64,000 bases of DNA from Pseudomonas fluorescens (GCF_018614655.1 NZ_JAGGOG010000006.1:1-64000); one strand, 5' to 3'. Positions 34,206 to 43,484 are shown, counted from the first letter of the stretch. Numbers and translations: made by a program. Notes: generated by a model from the letters alone, not told the origin.

Positions 34206-34288
34206 GCAGGCAGAGGCCGAATCGACGGCGGCCAAGGTTGGATTGTGGGCGTTGGCACGGCAGGAATTTCTGGTAGCAGCGGGTAAGC
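34206..34288 (+). pseudogene. Fragment of a LysE-family gene
   Basis: About 83 bp aligning with 37012-37094 in the LysE exporter gene with roughly seven mismatches by hand. It reads AEAESTAAKVGLWALARQEF then LVAAGKP in the same frame. No other part of the gene is present, and palindromic debris follows directly (34322-34341). Confidence 0.85.
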
Positions 34289-34321
34289 CTGATGATGGGC
34301 AATATGAGTTTTTCTGACGGA

Positions 34322-34341
34322 CTGCTTTCGGCCAGAAGCAG
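34322..34341. repeat. Quasi-palindromic intergenic repeat
   Basis: CTGCTTTCGGCCAGAAGCAG: 6-bp arms around a central GGCC. It is the clearest member of the degenerate family seen near 21725, 22361, 23909 and 34925-34985. Confidence 0.5.
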
Positions 34342-34473
34342 CCACTCAACCAGACTCGATAATTCCCTCCTGACCGTGCATCATTATGCTCGCCACGACC
34401 CCATCGTGGCATCGAAGTCATAAGTACAGAACCCTGCCTGCAAAAATGAGCCTTGTGAAATGGAAGTCATCTC

Positions 34474-34905
34474 ATGTTCGAACGCAATAAACTGGTTCCG
34501 GAGTTAATGGTAACCCACCTGGATAGCAGCTTAGCTTTCTGGGTTTCTTGCCTGGGGTTCAAAGTAGCTTATCAACGCCCTGAAGATGGGTTTGCATACC
34601 TTGATTTAAATGGTGCTCAAGTAATGCTTGAGCAGGTTGATTCGGACGAGGATCAATGGCTGACTGCGCCGTTGACTAAGCCCTTTGGAAGAGGCATCAA
34701 CCTACAGATTGATGTTGAGGCTGTCGCACCCATCATCCAAAAACTTGATCAGGCTGGATTTCCCCTCTATCGAGAATGCAAAGACACCTGGTATCGGGCT
34801 GAAGACGTAGAAGTTGGCCAGCGCGAATTCATCGTCCAGGATGACGACGGTTATCTCATAAGGTTGGTAGAGCGACTGGGCGAGCGACCGGCTTACTCAA
34901 CCTGA
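34474..34905 (+). CDS. VOC-family (bleomycin-resistance-like) protein
   Basis: 143 residues. PELMVTHLDSSLAFWVSCLGF, AYLDLNGAQVMLEQ and REFIVQDDDGYLIRLVERLG are the paired beta-alpha-beta motifs of the vicinal oxygen chelate fold, close to bleomycin-binding proteins and lacking an obvious glyoxalase active site. It may sequester a toxic compound. It is lower in GC than its surroundings and flanked by palindromic debris and a LysE fragment, so probably acquired. Confidence 0.85.
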   Translation: MFERNKLVPELMVTHLDSSLAFWVSCLGFKVAYQRPEDGFAYLDLNGAQVMLEQVDSDEDQWLTAPLTKPFGRGINLQIDVEAVAPIIQKLDQAGFPLYRECKDTWYRAEDVEVGQREFIVQDDDGYLIRLVERLGERPAYST

Positions 34906-35121
34906 ATCTGAGCCAATCCGACCGTTAGCTTTGAGTCAAAAGCGGCCGAAGCCAAGTGTCTGCGCTTAGCCGTTACCGGCCTAAAGCCCGTCCCGAAGAT
35001 GCCGATAACCTTCATGCATCAATCGATCAACGTTCCCTTACGTCTGATTCGCTCCTCGCATGCGCGTGTGGCACCTCGCATGTTTGCTTAATCCTTGCCG
35101 GACCACATGGAGTACGAGTGA

Positions 35122-36618
35122 ATGCCTGCGCAAGCCCGATTCATCGAGCACTACCGCAAAGCCGACCGAATTATGCTCGCCCTGCTCTGGCTGATGGGCC
35201 TGTTCTCTCTGGGCCTGGCTTTCTGGCACGACACCCTGCTTCAAGCGCTCTTCGTGGGAGGCGGCACCTGCGTGGTGCTCACCCTGTCCTATCGTGTCAT
35301 CGGCGGCACCCGCCTGATGCGTTGCGCACTTGGCGTTGGCCTGATGGTCATGGCTGCATTGCACATCAACCAGACCCAAGGCGTCATCGAATCGCACTTC
35401 GGCATCTTCGCGCTGCTGGCGGTGCTGACCTTCTACCGCGACTGGCTGCCAATCCTGGTGGCCGCCGTCACCATCGCAGTGCACCACGTGGTGTTCCATG
35501 CCTTGCAGCATCAGGGCTTCCCTGTTTTTGTGATGGAGCATCACGGAGGCTGGAATATGATTTTCGTCCACGCCTTCTACGTGGTCATGGAGACCGTCGC
35601 CCTACTCTACCTCGCCGTGCACAGCCAGACCGAAGCAGTAGAAAGCCAGGAAATGCTCGAAAAAATGCTCGCCGTCACCACCCAGTTCAGCAGTGAGGCC
35701 GCCAAGGACGACCCGGGAAAAATCCACGTCTCCCTCGCCACCCGCTTCGACAACTTTCTCACTCAGATCACTGGCCTGATCGACGGCGTCGCCCGCGATT
35801 CCCACGGTCTCGGCCAACTCGGCCAGGAACTTGCCCACGCCAGCGGAACGCTGGAAAAAGGCGCACGCCACCAACTGGCGGAAATCGCTCAAATGACCGG
35901 CTCCATGCAACGCATGGAAGACGCCATGGGCCATATCGCCGTACACGTCGAGCATGCCGTCGAACACGCGGGTCAAGCCAGCCAGCAAATCATCCGCGGC
36001 CAGGAAAGCGTCGGCCGCGCCCAGCAGGAAATCACCCAACTCGCCACCCGCCTCCACGACACCAACAAGACGGTCCAAGGGCTGGCCGTGCAAGCCGAAC
36101 AAATCGGCTCAGTGCTGGAAGTCATCAGCAGCATCGCTAACCAGACCAACCTACTGGCCCTCAACGCTGCCATCGAAGCCGCCCGCGCGGGTGAGCAAGG
36201 ACGCGGGTTTGCCGTAGTCGCCGATGAGGTACGCAGCCTGGCGCAGCGCACGGCGGTGTCTACCCAGGAAATCAAGGCCATTATTGAAGGGCTGCAACAC
36301 GGCAGCCGGCTGGCGGTTGAAGCCATGCACGCTAGCCGTCAAGGGGTGGAGCGGTGCGTGGAAGACAGCCAACTGGCGGTGCAGATGCTGCAGGCGGTGG
36401 GCAATGACATTTCGCAAATTGATCAGTTGAATGGAAGGATTGTGTCGACCACCCGCGAGCAATCCACGGCGAATGTGGAGATTGTGGGACGGCTGCAGTC
36501 GGTGCAGAGCATTGCACAGAGTACAGCGCAGGATGTGGAGATGCTGGCCAGGAGCAGTGAGCAGTTGCCGCCGATTGTGGTGCGCCTGGATGCTCTGGGG
36601 CGCCGGTTTCATCAGTGA
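35122..36618 (+). CDS. Methyl-accepting chemotaxis protein with His-rich membrane sensor
   Basis: 498 residues. The first ~175 form five to six hydrophobic helices, including [20 protein letters not shown] and [15 protein letters not shown], a sensor with conserved HH and FH histidines found in several proteobacterial signalling proteins. There is no large periplasmic domain. The C-terminal half is the coiled-coil signalling domain with the hairpin tip [20 protein letters not shown] followed by [19 protein letters not shown] (about residues 333-371). It should signal through CheA/CheW; the ligand is unknown and may be bound in the membrane. Confidence 0.92.
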   Translation: MPAQARFIEHYRKADRIMLALLWLMGLFSLGLAFWHDTLLQALFVGGGTCVVLTLSYRVIGGTRLMRCALGVGLMVMAALHINQTQGVIESHFGIFALLAVLTFYRDWLPILVAAVTIAVHHVVFHALQHQGFPVFVMEHHGGWNMIFVHAFYVVMETVALLYLAVHSQTEAVESQEMLEKMLAVTTQFSSEAAKDDPGKIHVSLATRFDNFLTQITGLIDGVARDSHGLGQLGQELAHASGTLEKGARHQLAEIAQMTGSMQRMEDAMGHIAVHVEHAVEHAGQASQQIIRGQESVGRAQQEITQLATRLHDTNKTVQGLAVQAEQIGSVLEVISSIANQTNLLALNAAIEAARAGEQGRGFAVVADEVRSLAQRTAVSTQEIKAIIEGLQHGSRLAVEAMHASRQGVERCVEDSQLAVQMLQAVGNDISQIDQLNGRIVSTTREQSTANVEIVGRLQSVQSIAQSTAQDVEMLARSSEQLPPIVVRLDALGRRFHQ

Positions 36619-36727
36619 TGACCGCACCACGCGCGCTGGGGTCATTGCGGCCTCAACGCGCGGATTGTCCAACGCCCCTCACACCCCTTATCCTCGACGC
36701 TCCCCGTCCGCCCTTCCGGAGCCGTTC

Positions 36728-37348
36728 ATGGACCTCGCCACCCTCACCCTGTTCCTCCCCGCCTGTTTCGCCCTGAATATGGCTCCCGGTCCCAACAACC
36801 TGTTGTCCGTCAGCAACGCTACCCGCTATGGCTACCGCACTTCATGCCTGGCCGGCGTCGGTCGCTTGCTGGCCTTCGCCGGCATGATCGCCCTCGCCTC
36901 CGCCGGGCTGGCGGTGGTGTTACAAACGTCGGAGTTGCTGTTCTACGGAATCAAGATTCTTGGGGCGGCGTATCTGTTTTATCTGGCGTACCAATTGTGG
37001 CGCGCCAATCCGCAGGCAGAGGCCGAATCGACGACGGCCAAGGTTGGATTGTGGGCGTTGGCGCGGCAGGAGTTTCTGGTGGCGGCGGGCAATCCAAAAG
37101 CAATCCTGATCTTCACCGCCTTCCTGCCGCAGTTCGTCGATCCGGCACAGCCCATCACCCCGCAATTCGCCCTGCTCGGCGCGATGTTCCTGGCCCTGGA
37201 ATGGATCGCCATCAGCGCCTATGCCTATATGGGCCTGCATATGCGCCGCTGGTTTGCGCAGCCTCGGGGCAAGCGGATATTCAATCGCTGCTGCGCCGGG
37301 TTGTTGTCGGCGGCAGCGACGGTGTTGTTGATGGCGCGGCGTGCTTGA
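36728..37348 (+). CDS. LysE-family exporter
   Basis: 206 residues, about six membrane helices. FALNMAPGPNNLLSVSNATRYG (about residues 14-35) is the LysE/RhtB signature, and AAGNPKAILIFTAFLPQFVD follows in helix 4. Such proteins export amino acids or related compounds. An 83-bp piece of this or a sister gene is repeated at 34206-34288. It is convergent with the GATase gene 9 bp away. Confidence 0.9.
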   Translation: MDLATLTLFLPACFALNMAPGPNNLLSVSNATRYGYRTSCLAGVGRLLAFAGMIALASAGLAVVLQTSELLFYGIKILGAAYLFYLAYQLWRANPQAEAESTTAKVGLWALARQEFLVAAGNPKAILIFTAFLPQFVDPAQPITPQFALLGAMFLALEWIAISAYAYMGLHMRRWFAQPRGKRIFNRCCAGLLSAAATVLLMARRA

Positions 37349-37357
37349 GCGGGGTGA

Positions 37358-38077
37358 TTACCGCAGGTTGTAGTGCACCACCAGCTTGTCCAGGAACCCA
37401 AAGAGTTTCTGGTTCATTTCGTCATAGTCATTGGCACGCAGCGCCGCCGATTGTTGAACGAAACGGCGGCCCGTCGCAGCGGCCAGCTCGCTCTCGGAGG
37501 CGGCGATAAGCGACTCCACGACGTCGCGAGTGAACTCCATATGGCACTGAAAACCATACACGAGCGGGCTGTACTCAACGATCTGCCTTGGGCAGCCTTC
37601 GCTGTAGGCCAGGACCTTCGCGGTGTCAGTCAGGCCGGGCATGTCGTTATGCCAATGACCGACGTCCAGGATGTCGCCAAAGTCCGCTACCTTGTCGTTG
37701 GCTTTACCCGCCGCCGTTAGCGTAATCGGGTACTTGCCGATCTCTTTCTCAGGGCTGTGACCGAACCTGGCCCCCAAAGCCTCACCCACCAGTTGGGCAC
37801 CGAGGCAGACACCCACCACGGCCTTTTGCGCCTTGACCGCTTTGACAATCAAGGCGCATTCGGCAGCGGCGTCGAAGTGGGGACATTCCTGCAAGGTGGT
37901 CGCAGGAGATTGTGGGCCACCAAGGACGACCAGAAGATCGATGTTGTCGACATCGCCAGGCAAAGCCGTGCGCTCATAAACGCGGGAGTAGCTGGCTTCA
38001 TATCCACGCTCTTTGACCCACGCCTCATAGGCGCCGGGGCTCTCGAAGGCTTCGTGAACGACGAAATGAACTTTCAT
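37358..38077 (-). CDS. Class I glutamine amidotransferase-like protein
   Basis: 239 residues. The nucleophile motif VVGVCLGAQLVGEALG gives Cys near residue 98, LVVLGGPQSP is the oxyanion region, and GFQCHMEFT supplies the His-x-Glu pair. No synthetase domain is attached, so it probably acts as a stand-alone amidase, as YfeJ-like proteins do. GAGGAG lies six bases before the ATG at 38077; an earlier in-frame start would run through the promoter palindrome at 38108-38132. Confidence 0.88.
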   Translation of the reverse strand: MKVHFVVHEAFESPGAYEAWVKERGYEASYSRVYERTALPGDVDNIDLLVVLGGPQSPATTLQECPHFDAAAECALIVKAVKAQKAVVGVCLGAQLVGEALGARFGHSPEKEIGKYPITLTAAGKANDKVADFGDILDVGHWHNDMPGLTDTAKVLAYSEGCPRQIVEYSPLVYGFQCHMEFTRDVVESLIAASESELAAATGRRFVQQSAALRANDYDEMNQKLFGFLDKLVVHYNLR

Positions 38078-38107
38078 TGGGACTCCTCGGTGGCTGATGC
38101 AAAGATC

Positions 38108-38132
38108 GTATATGACACAACGTGTCATATAC
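38108..38132. promoter_or_regulatory. 25-bp perfect palindrome, probable operator
   Basis: GTATATGACAC (38108-38118), spacer AAC, GTGTCATATAC (38122-38132). It lies 31 bp upstream of the GATase start codon, within its expected promoter. No regulator gene is adjacent on this strand, so the controlling protein must be encoded elsewhere. Confidence 0.75.
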
Positions 38133-38247
38133 AAGAGCAGCTTCTCCTTGTTTGTGAAAGCTCAGGGTCAGTGAAATGTCCGAATATGATCAATCAGGTC
38201 CCACAGCTAGGCGCTGAATTGTGACGCTACCGCTGCCGTTGACTGCG

Positions 38248-39258
38248 TCATCCAAGGAGTCGGTAGTCAATCGCCACTGTCCGCCCTGTCCTGATCGACT
38301 CCAGCGCGCAATCAGCCAGGTGCAACGCATACAAACCATCGCGCATATGAGTCGGTAGCGCTGCTCCAGTGTGCAGCGCGTTGATGAATTGCCCCAGTTC
38401 ATTGCGATAGGCATCCGCGTACCGCTCCAGGAAAAAGTGCTGCAGCGGCTCCCGTGCTTCGGTGTGCTCACGGTTCCAGTGACGCAAGGTGCTGGGGCGA
38501 TGGTTATCGGTCAACAACACGCCGGTTGCACCCGACACCTCCACGCGCTGGTCGTAGCCATAGACCGCTTCGCGGCAGCAGTTGATGTGGCATTGTTTGC
38601 CGGAGGCGGTACGCAGTAACACCATCACGCTGTCGTAATCGTCGATTTGTGCAAGCGTCGGGTCCACCAGTCGGCTGGCGATGGCGCTGATTTCACAGGG
38701 TTCTTCGCCTAGCAGGTGGCGAGCCATGTCGAAGTCGTGGATGGTCATGTCCCGCAGGATACCGCCGGAGTGGCTCAGGTAGTCCCGAGGCGCCAAACCT
38801 GGATCGCGACTGGTGATGATCACCTGACGTACAGCGCCGATCTGCCCGGCGTCAATGGCCTTGCGCAGGCTCAGGATGTCGGGGTCAAAGCGCCGGTTGA
38901 AGCCCAGCATGACCCTGCCACCCTGGTGCTCGACCGCCGTCACCGCAACGCGCGCTTTGGCGATGTCCAGGTCGATGGGTTTCTCACACAACACCGCCTT
39001 GCCTTGGGTTACCGCCACCAGAAGCAGATCGATATGAGTGTCAGTCGGCGTGCCGATTACCACCGCGTCGATATCGTCTCGGCTCAGCACGGCGGCGCAG
39101 TCATAGGCAGCCTCACAGCCCAGTTGCGCGGCTAGTGCATCCACCCCTTCGCGCCAGGGGTCAGCCACCAGTACCAGATGGGCGTCAGGGTGAGCGGCGA
39201 CGTTGGCCGCGTGGATTTTCGCGATACGGCCGGCACCGAGGACAGCGATTCGTAGCAT
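38248..39258 (-). CDS. Gfo/Idh/MocA oxidoreductase, inositol 2-dehydrogenase-like
   Basis: 336 residues. The Rossmann motif AVLGAGRIAKIHAANV is at residues 5-20. CEKPIDLDIAKA (about residues 93-104) provides the conserved Lys. GGILRDMTIHDFDMARHLLG (about residues 164-183) has the Asp-x3-His pair of IolG-type enzymes. It should oxidise myo-inositol or a related cyclitol or sugar with NAD+. It follows the LacI gene by 48 bp in the same direction and so is probably in its operon. Substrate identity is inferred. Confidence 0.85.
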   Translation of the reverse strand: MLRIAVLGAGRIAKIHAANVAAHPDAHLVLVADPWREGVDALAAQLGCEAAYDCAAVLSRDDIDAVVIGTPTDTHIDLLLVAVTQGKAVLCEKPIDLDIAKARVAVTAVEHQGGRVMLGFNRRFDPDILSLRKAIDAGQIGAVRQVIITSRDPGLAPRDYLSHSGGILRDMTIHDFDMARHLLGEEPCEISAIASRLVDPTLAQIDDYDSVMVLLRTASGKQCHINCCREAVYGYDQRVEVSGATGVLLTDNHRPSTLRHWNREHTEAREPLQHFFLERYADAYRNELGQFINALHTGAALPTHMRDGLYALHLADCALESIRTGRTVAIDYRLLG

Positions 39259-39306
39259 GGTCGAACTCCTGGAATTGTTATTTGACTAGGGGTTTAACGC
39301 GGTGAT

Positions 39307-40332
39307 TCAGTCAGGCAAGTTGAACGGCGTAACGACCTGCACCTGTGATGGTGCAATCGGCCCGGCCTTCCACAGCCGATGAAATTGCAGGATGTGCAGG
39401 AACACATTGCGGGCATCGATCTGCAAGTTGTGGTCGATGATCGCGGCGATTTTTTCTTCGGCCAGCAACTGCCGGTTTTCTTCATCCAGGTCATGGCCGA
39501 TGAACACGTCCAATGGCCGGTCCAGCGCCGCGAACGCGTCGACAATCGCCCGGTTGCCACCACCGACGCTGTACGCCGCCTTGAGTTGGGGATTGTGTTT
39601 CAGCGCCTCGGTCACCCGTTCGAAGGTGCGGTCGTACACGCCATAACCGCCGCTGATGTCCAACACCCGCAAGTGTGCGGCGCGCCCTCGAAGCCACATG
39701 CGAAAACCCATTTCGCGCTCTTCTTCACCGCGAAACAGCTCACTTCCGATGACCACTGCAACCTCTTGTGGCTGCGGTGCCAGCCAGCGCGACAAAAGGT
39801 AGGCGGCGGTCTGCCCGGCGGTGCGGTTATCCATGCCTACATAGCCAATACGCTCGCTGTTGGGCAGGTCGGTGACGAGGGTCACCACCGGAATACCCGC
39901 GGCGACCAATTGCTTGACCGCCAGGTTCACCGCCGGCTCATCGGCGGCCTTGAGCACCACGCCCTGGCTGCCGGTATCGAGGCAGCGCAACAGTTGGTCA
40001 TGCATCGCCTGGGGTTCGATTTCCTCGAACAGGTGAAACCGCGGGGTAATGCGAAACGGCGCCAAGCTGCCCAGTTGCGCGGTAATTGCTGCCCGTACCG
40101 CCGTGCTGAAACGCTTGGGCGTGTGCATGATCACGTCGACGTGAATCGTATGCCCCACCGCCAGGCCGTTCTTTTCCTGGGCCTCCAATTCGTCCAACGC
40201 CTGTTCGATTCGTCGGTGAGTCTGGTGATGCACGCTGCCGCGTTGATGCAGGACCCGATCAATCGTGGCCTTGCTGACGCCCGCCTGAGTAGCCAGTTGC
40301 TTGATGGAAAAATGTTTGGCGCGTTCGAGCAT
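39307..40332 (-). CDS. LacI-family transcriptional regulator
   Basis: 341 residues. HFSIKQLATQAGVSKATIDRVL (about residues 7-28) is the LacI helix-turn-helix with hinge region following, and the rest is a sugar-binding domain (GIPVVTLVTDLPNSERIGYV; AVVIGSELFRGEEEREMGF). It is divergent from the SDR/dioxygenase/binding-protein operon and upstream of the IolG-like gene, so it likely controls both sides in response to a sugar or polyol. Confidence 0.9.
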   Translation of the reverse strand: MLERAKHFSIKQLATQAGVSKATIDRVLHQRGSVHHQTHRRIEQALDELEAQEKNGLAVGHTIHVDVIMHTPKRFSTAVRAAITAQLGSLAPFRITPRFHLFEEIEPQAMHDQLLRCLDTGSQGVVLKAADEPAVNLAVKQLVAAGIPVVTLVTDLPNSERIGYVGMDNRTAGQTAAYLLSRWLAPQPQEVAVVIGSELFRGEEEREMGFRMWLRGRAAHLRVLDISGGYGVYDRTFERVTEALKHNPQLKAAYSVGGGNRAIVDAFAALDRPLDVFIGHDLDEENRQLLAEEKIAAIIDHNLQIDARNVFLHILQFHRLWKAGPIAPSQVQVVTPFNLPD

Positions 40333-40343
40333 GGTTCTGGGCC

Positions 40344-40391
40344 TGAGGTTATTTTGAGGTTTTTTTGGGCATTACTGAGGTCATTGCAATG
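40344..40391. promoter_or_regulatory. Candidate LacI operator region
   Basis: The 124-bp divergent gap holds the palindrome CATTGCAATG (40382-40391) and three TGAGGT direct repeats at 40344, 40355 and 40376, spaced 11 and 21 bases, i.e. on one face of the helix. A repressor and a second factor could both bind here. Confidence 0.5.
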
Positions 40392-40456
40392 CTAGTCTCA
40401 GTTTTGCCTGGCGTCGAGCCCAGGCGCTCACAACAACAAGAACTCTGGAGAACCTC

Positions 40457-41305
40457 ATGCCCCACACCGACCTCGCCACCTCGTTCAACGGTCAGTACTT
40501 TGTCATCACCGGCAGCACCCAGGGCCTTGGTGCGGCGGTGGCCCACACCCTGGCGCGCCGAGGCGCTGCCGGTTTGATCATTTGCGGGCGTCGCCTGGAC
40601 CAGGGCCAGGCCCAATTGCGCCAATTGGAAGAACTCGACTGCCAGGCGCATTTCGTCCAGGCAGACCTGGAACAAGTCGACGATTGCCGTGCAGTGATCG
40701 ACGCTGCCCGCACCCACTTCGGCACCCTCCACGGCCTGGTCAACTGCGCCGGCATGTCGGATCGCGGCACGATCCTCGACACCTCTCCCGAACTGTTCGA
40801 CCGGCTTTTCGCCGTCAACGTGCGGGCACCGTTCTTCCTGATGCAGGAAGCGCTGAAGCTGATGATCAGCCAAGCGGTGGAAGGCGCTATCGTCAACATC
40901 CAGAGCGTCACCGGCCACGGTGGACAATCGTTCCTGACACCTTATGCAGCGTCCAAGGGGGCCTTGGCAATCCTCACCAAAAACGTTGCCTTCAGTGCCT
41001 TGCGCAACCGTATACGGGTCAACGGCCTGAACATCGGCTGGATGGATACGCCTCACGAGGACGAAATCCAGCGTCGCTACCATGGTGCTGAGGACGGTTG
41101 GCTGGCCGCCGCCGAGCGCGCGCAGCCTTTTGGTCGCCTGCTCAAACCCGAGGAAGTGGCCCAGAGCGTGGCATTCCTGCTGTCCCGCGAGTCGGGGATG
41201 ATGACCGGCACGGTGATCGACCTGGAGCAAGGCGTGATTGGCTGCGGCGACGGCACCACGCCTCGTCCGGACCACGCCCTGAGCCTGCTGGAGGGCACGC
41301 GATGA
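40457..41305 (+). CDS. SDR-family oxidoreductase
   Basis: 282 residues. The classical short-chain dehydrogenase motifs are all present: TGSTQGLGAAVA (cofactor loop, about residues 16-27), NCAG, IQSVTG for the catalytic Ser and PYAASKGALA for the Tyr-x3-Lys. GRR after the second strand suggests NADP(H). It overlaps the next gene by 4 bp (ATGA), forming an operon with the dioxygenase and binding protein. It probably oxidises a sugar or polyol-derived alcohol. Confidence 0.9.
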   Translation: MPHTDLATSFNGQYFVITGSTQGLGAAVAHTLARRGAAGLIICGRRLDQGQAQLRQLEELDCQAHFVQADLEQVDDCRAVIDAARTHFGTLHGLVNCAGMSDRGTILDTSPELFDRLFAVNVRAPFFLMQEALKLMISQAVEGAIVNIQSVTGHGGQSFLTPYAASKGALAILTKNVAFSALRNRIRVNGLNIGWMDTPHEDEIQRRYHGAEDGWLAAAERAQPFGRLLKPEEVAQSVAFLLSRESGMMTGTVIDLEQGVIGCGDGTTPRPDHALSLLEGTR

Positions 41306-42450
41306 ACCAGCCGTTCTTTGGCCATGCCGACGCGGTGCAGTTACCCGACTTCGCCCAACTCTGCGAACAACAAGCCCACCCGCAAGACTACCCCCACTGC
41401 ACCGAAGTGCAGAACAACGTGCCGATCTACCAAGCGCAGACCCTGCGCGACGCCGACCGCGACACGCTGATGAACGAGTTGCACCGACTGTTTCGTGACG
41501 GCCCCGGCGTCATGGTGGTGCGCCAAGGATACGCCGACCTGAGCGTGATCGACCGCCACAGCCAGGTGTTCAAGGCGATCTTCGCCGAGCAAGCAGCCCA
41601 AGGCGTAGCGGCCGATCACTTCGCCAAAGCCGGTAGCAACGGGCGCATCTGGAACTCATTGCAGAAGGCCGCCCTGCACTCCCCGTCATCCTTTGTCGAG
41701 TACTACGCCAATCCGCTGCTGGGGTTGATCGCCGAAGCCTGGCTGGGCCCAGGTTTTCAAGTCACAGCTCAGGTCAACGTGGTGCACCCCGGTGGCCAGG
41801 CCCAACAGCCGCACCGTGACTATCATTTGGGTTTCCAGACCAGCGAAGTGGTCGAGCGCTTTCCCCTGCCCCTGCACATGCTGTCCCAGTACCTGACGCT
41901 ACAGGGTGCCGTGGCCCATTCGGATATGCCATTGGAAACCGGCCCCACCCAACTGCTGCCGTTTTCCCAGCAATACCCGCTGGGTTACCTGGCTTGGCCT
42001 CGCCCGGAATTCATCGAGTACTTTCAGCACCACGCGGTGCAACTGCCACTGAGCAAAGGCGACCTGCTGTTCTTCAACCCCGCACTGTTCCACGCTGCCG
42101 GCACCAACCGCACCACCGATTGCCAGCGCATGGCCAACCTGCTGCAAATCTCCTCTGCGTTCGGCAAGCCCATGGAAACCCTGGATCGCGAACGCATGAT
42201 GCTGGCGCTCTACCCTTGCCTGCTGGAACGCTTGGCGGACAAGGTGCTGGATGCTCAAGGCCTTGAAGCGGTAATCGCCTGCACCGCCGACGGATACTCC
42301 TTCCCTACCAACCTGGACACCGACCCACCGCTGCAAGGCTTGGCGCCACAAACCGGGCAGCAGTTGATGCACCTGGCGCTGACAGAACGCTGGCCCTACG
42401 CAACCTTTGCAGAGCGTGTCGAGCAGATGCGTATCAAGCGCCAAGCCTGA
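41302..42450 (+). CDS. Phytanoyl-CoA dioxygenase-family Fe(II)/2-oxoglutarate oxygenase
   Basis: 382 residues. QQPHRDYHLGF (about residues 172-182) provides the H-x-D iron ligands, FFNPALFHAAGTNRT (about residues 258-272) the distal His and the 2-oxoglutarate-binding Arg. LTLQGAVAHSDMPLETGPTQLLP is the expected PhyH core. Such enzymes hydroxylate varied small molecules. It is coupled to the SDR gene by an ATGA overlap, so hydroxylation followed by oxidation of the same compound is plausible. Confidence 0.87.
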   Translation: MNQPFFGHADAVQLPDFAQLCEQQAHPQDYPHCTEVQNNVPIYQAQTLRDADRDTLMNELHRLFRDGPGVMVVRQGYADLSVIDRHSQVFKAIFAEQAAQGVAADHFAKAGSNGRIWNSLQKAALHSPSSFVEYYANPLLGLIAEAWLGPGFQVTAQVNVVHPGGQAQQPHRDYHLGFQTSEVVERFPLPLHMLSQYLTLQGAVAHSDMPLETGPTQLLPFSQQYPLGYLAWPRPEFIEYFQHHAVQLPLSKGDLLFFNPALFHAAGTNRTTDCQRMANLLQISSAFGKPMETLDRERMMLALYPCLLERLADKVLDAQGLEAVIACTADGYSFPTNLDTDPPLQGLAPQTGQQLMHLALTERWPYATFAERVEQMRIKRQA

Positions 42451-42499
42451 ACTGTGTTTTCAACGTCTTCCAAAACAACAACAAAACCGGACTGAAACC

Positions 42500-43423
42500 A
42501 TGAAAAAAGCACTCCTGACGTTCCTCTTTGCCACGGTCTTTGCACCGCTGGCTATAGCCGACATCCGCATCGGCGTCAGCATCGCCCAAGTGGACGATGT
42601 GTTCTTGGCCCAGATGCGCGACTACATGGCCGCCCACGCCAAGTCCCTGCCTGGCGTCACCCTACAATTCGAAGACGCCCAGGGCGACGTGGTGCGCCAG
42701 CTCAACCAGGTGCAGAACTTCACCTCCCAGGGAATGGACGGGATCATCGTCAACGCAGTGGACACCGCCGCCACGCAAAAGATGACGGTTGAAGCACAGA
42801 AGGCCGGCGTGCCTCTGGTCTACGTCAATCGTCATCCCGACTTGACCGAACTGCCGCCGGGCGTTGGCTATGTGGGCTCGGACGAGATCAAGGCCGGCGA
42901 GTTCCAGATGCGCTACCTGGCGGAAAAAATGGGTGGCAAAGGCAACCTGGCGATCATGCTCGGCCTGCTCTCCAACAACGCCACCCACAACCGCACGAAA
43001 GGTGTAAAAGACGTGCTCAAGAGCTACCCCGACATCCATATCGTGGAAGAACAGAGCGCCGAGTGGCAGCGCAGCAAGGCCATGGATCTGATGAACAACT
43101 GGATTCTGTCGGGCAAGAAAATCGATGCGGTGGCGGCCAACGCCGATGAAATGGCAATTGGCGCGGCTATGGCCATCCGCCAGGCCGGGATGCGTCCGGG
43201 CAAGGACATTCTGGTAGGCGGCAGCGACGGCGGCCCTGCGGGGCTGGATGCAATCAAGAAGGATCAACTGGCAGTGACTGTCTTCCAGGACAACAAGGGC
43301 CAAGCTATCGGCTCTATTGATCTGGCGTTGAAGATGATCAGGAAAGAACCCTATACAGCCGAGCTGTCCATTCCTTATCAACTGATCACCAAGGATAACT
43401 ATCAAGACTTTCTGAACCGTTGA
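42500..43423 (+). CDS. Periplasmic sugar-binding protein of an ABC transporter
   Basis: 307 residues with a signal peptide (MKKALLTFLFATVFAPLAIA). The Peripla_BP_4 fold is seen in IRIGVSIAQVDDVFLAQM, GMDGIIVNAVDTAAT, PLVYVNRHPD, ANADEMAIGAAMAIRQAG and GGSDGGPAGLDAIK, close to ribose/myo-inositol binding proteins. No ATPase or permease gene is next to it, so it must use a transporter encoded elsewhere or act as a sensor. It is last in the SDR/PhyH operon and followed by a hairpin. Confidence 0.9.
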   Translation: MKKALLTFLFATVFAPLAIADIRIGVSIAQVDDVFLAQMRDYMAAHAKSLPGVTLQFEDAQGDVVRQLNQVQNFTSQGMDGIIVNAVDTAATQKMTVEAQKAGVPLVYVNRHPDLTELPPGVGYVGSDEIKAGEFQMRYLAEKMGGKGNLAIMLGLLSNNATHNRTKGVKDVLKSYPDIHIVEEQSAEWQRSKAMDLMNNWILSGKKIDAVAANADEMAIGAAMAIRQAGMRPGKDILVGGSDGGPAGLDAIKKDQLAVTVFQDNKGQAIGSIDLALKMIRKEPYTAELSIPYQLITKDNYQDFLNR

Positions 43424-43441
43424 AGGGAACGCCCGCTCGAT

Positions 43442-43467
43442 ACAATGCCGCCGGGTAGCGGCATTGT
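43442..43467. terminator. Hairpin terminator after the binding-protein gene
   Basis: A 10-bp perfect stem ACAATGCCGC/GCGGCATTGT with loop CGGGTA, followed by GCTTTCC. The U-run is weak. It lies between convergent genes. Confidence 0.75.
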
Positions 43468-43484
43468 GCTTTCCATTTCAACTT

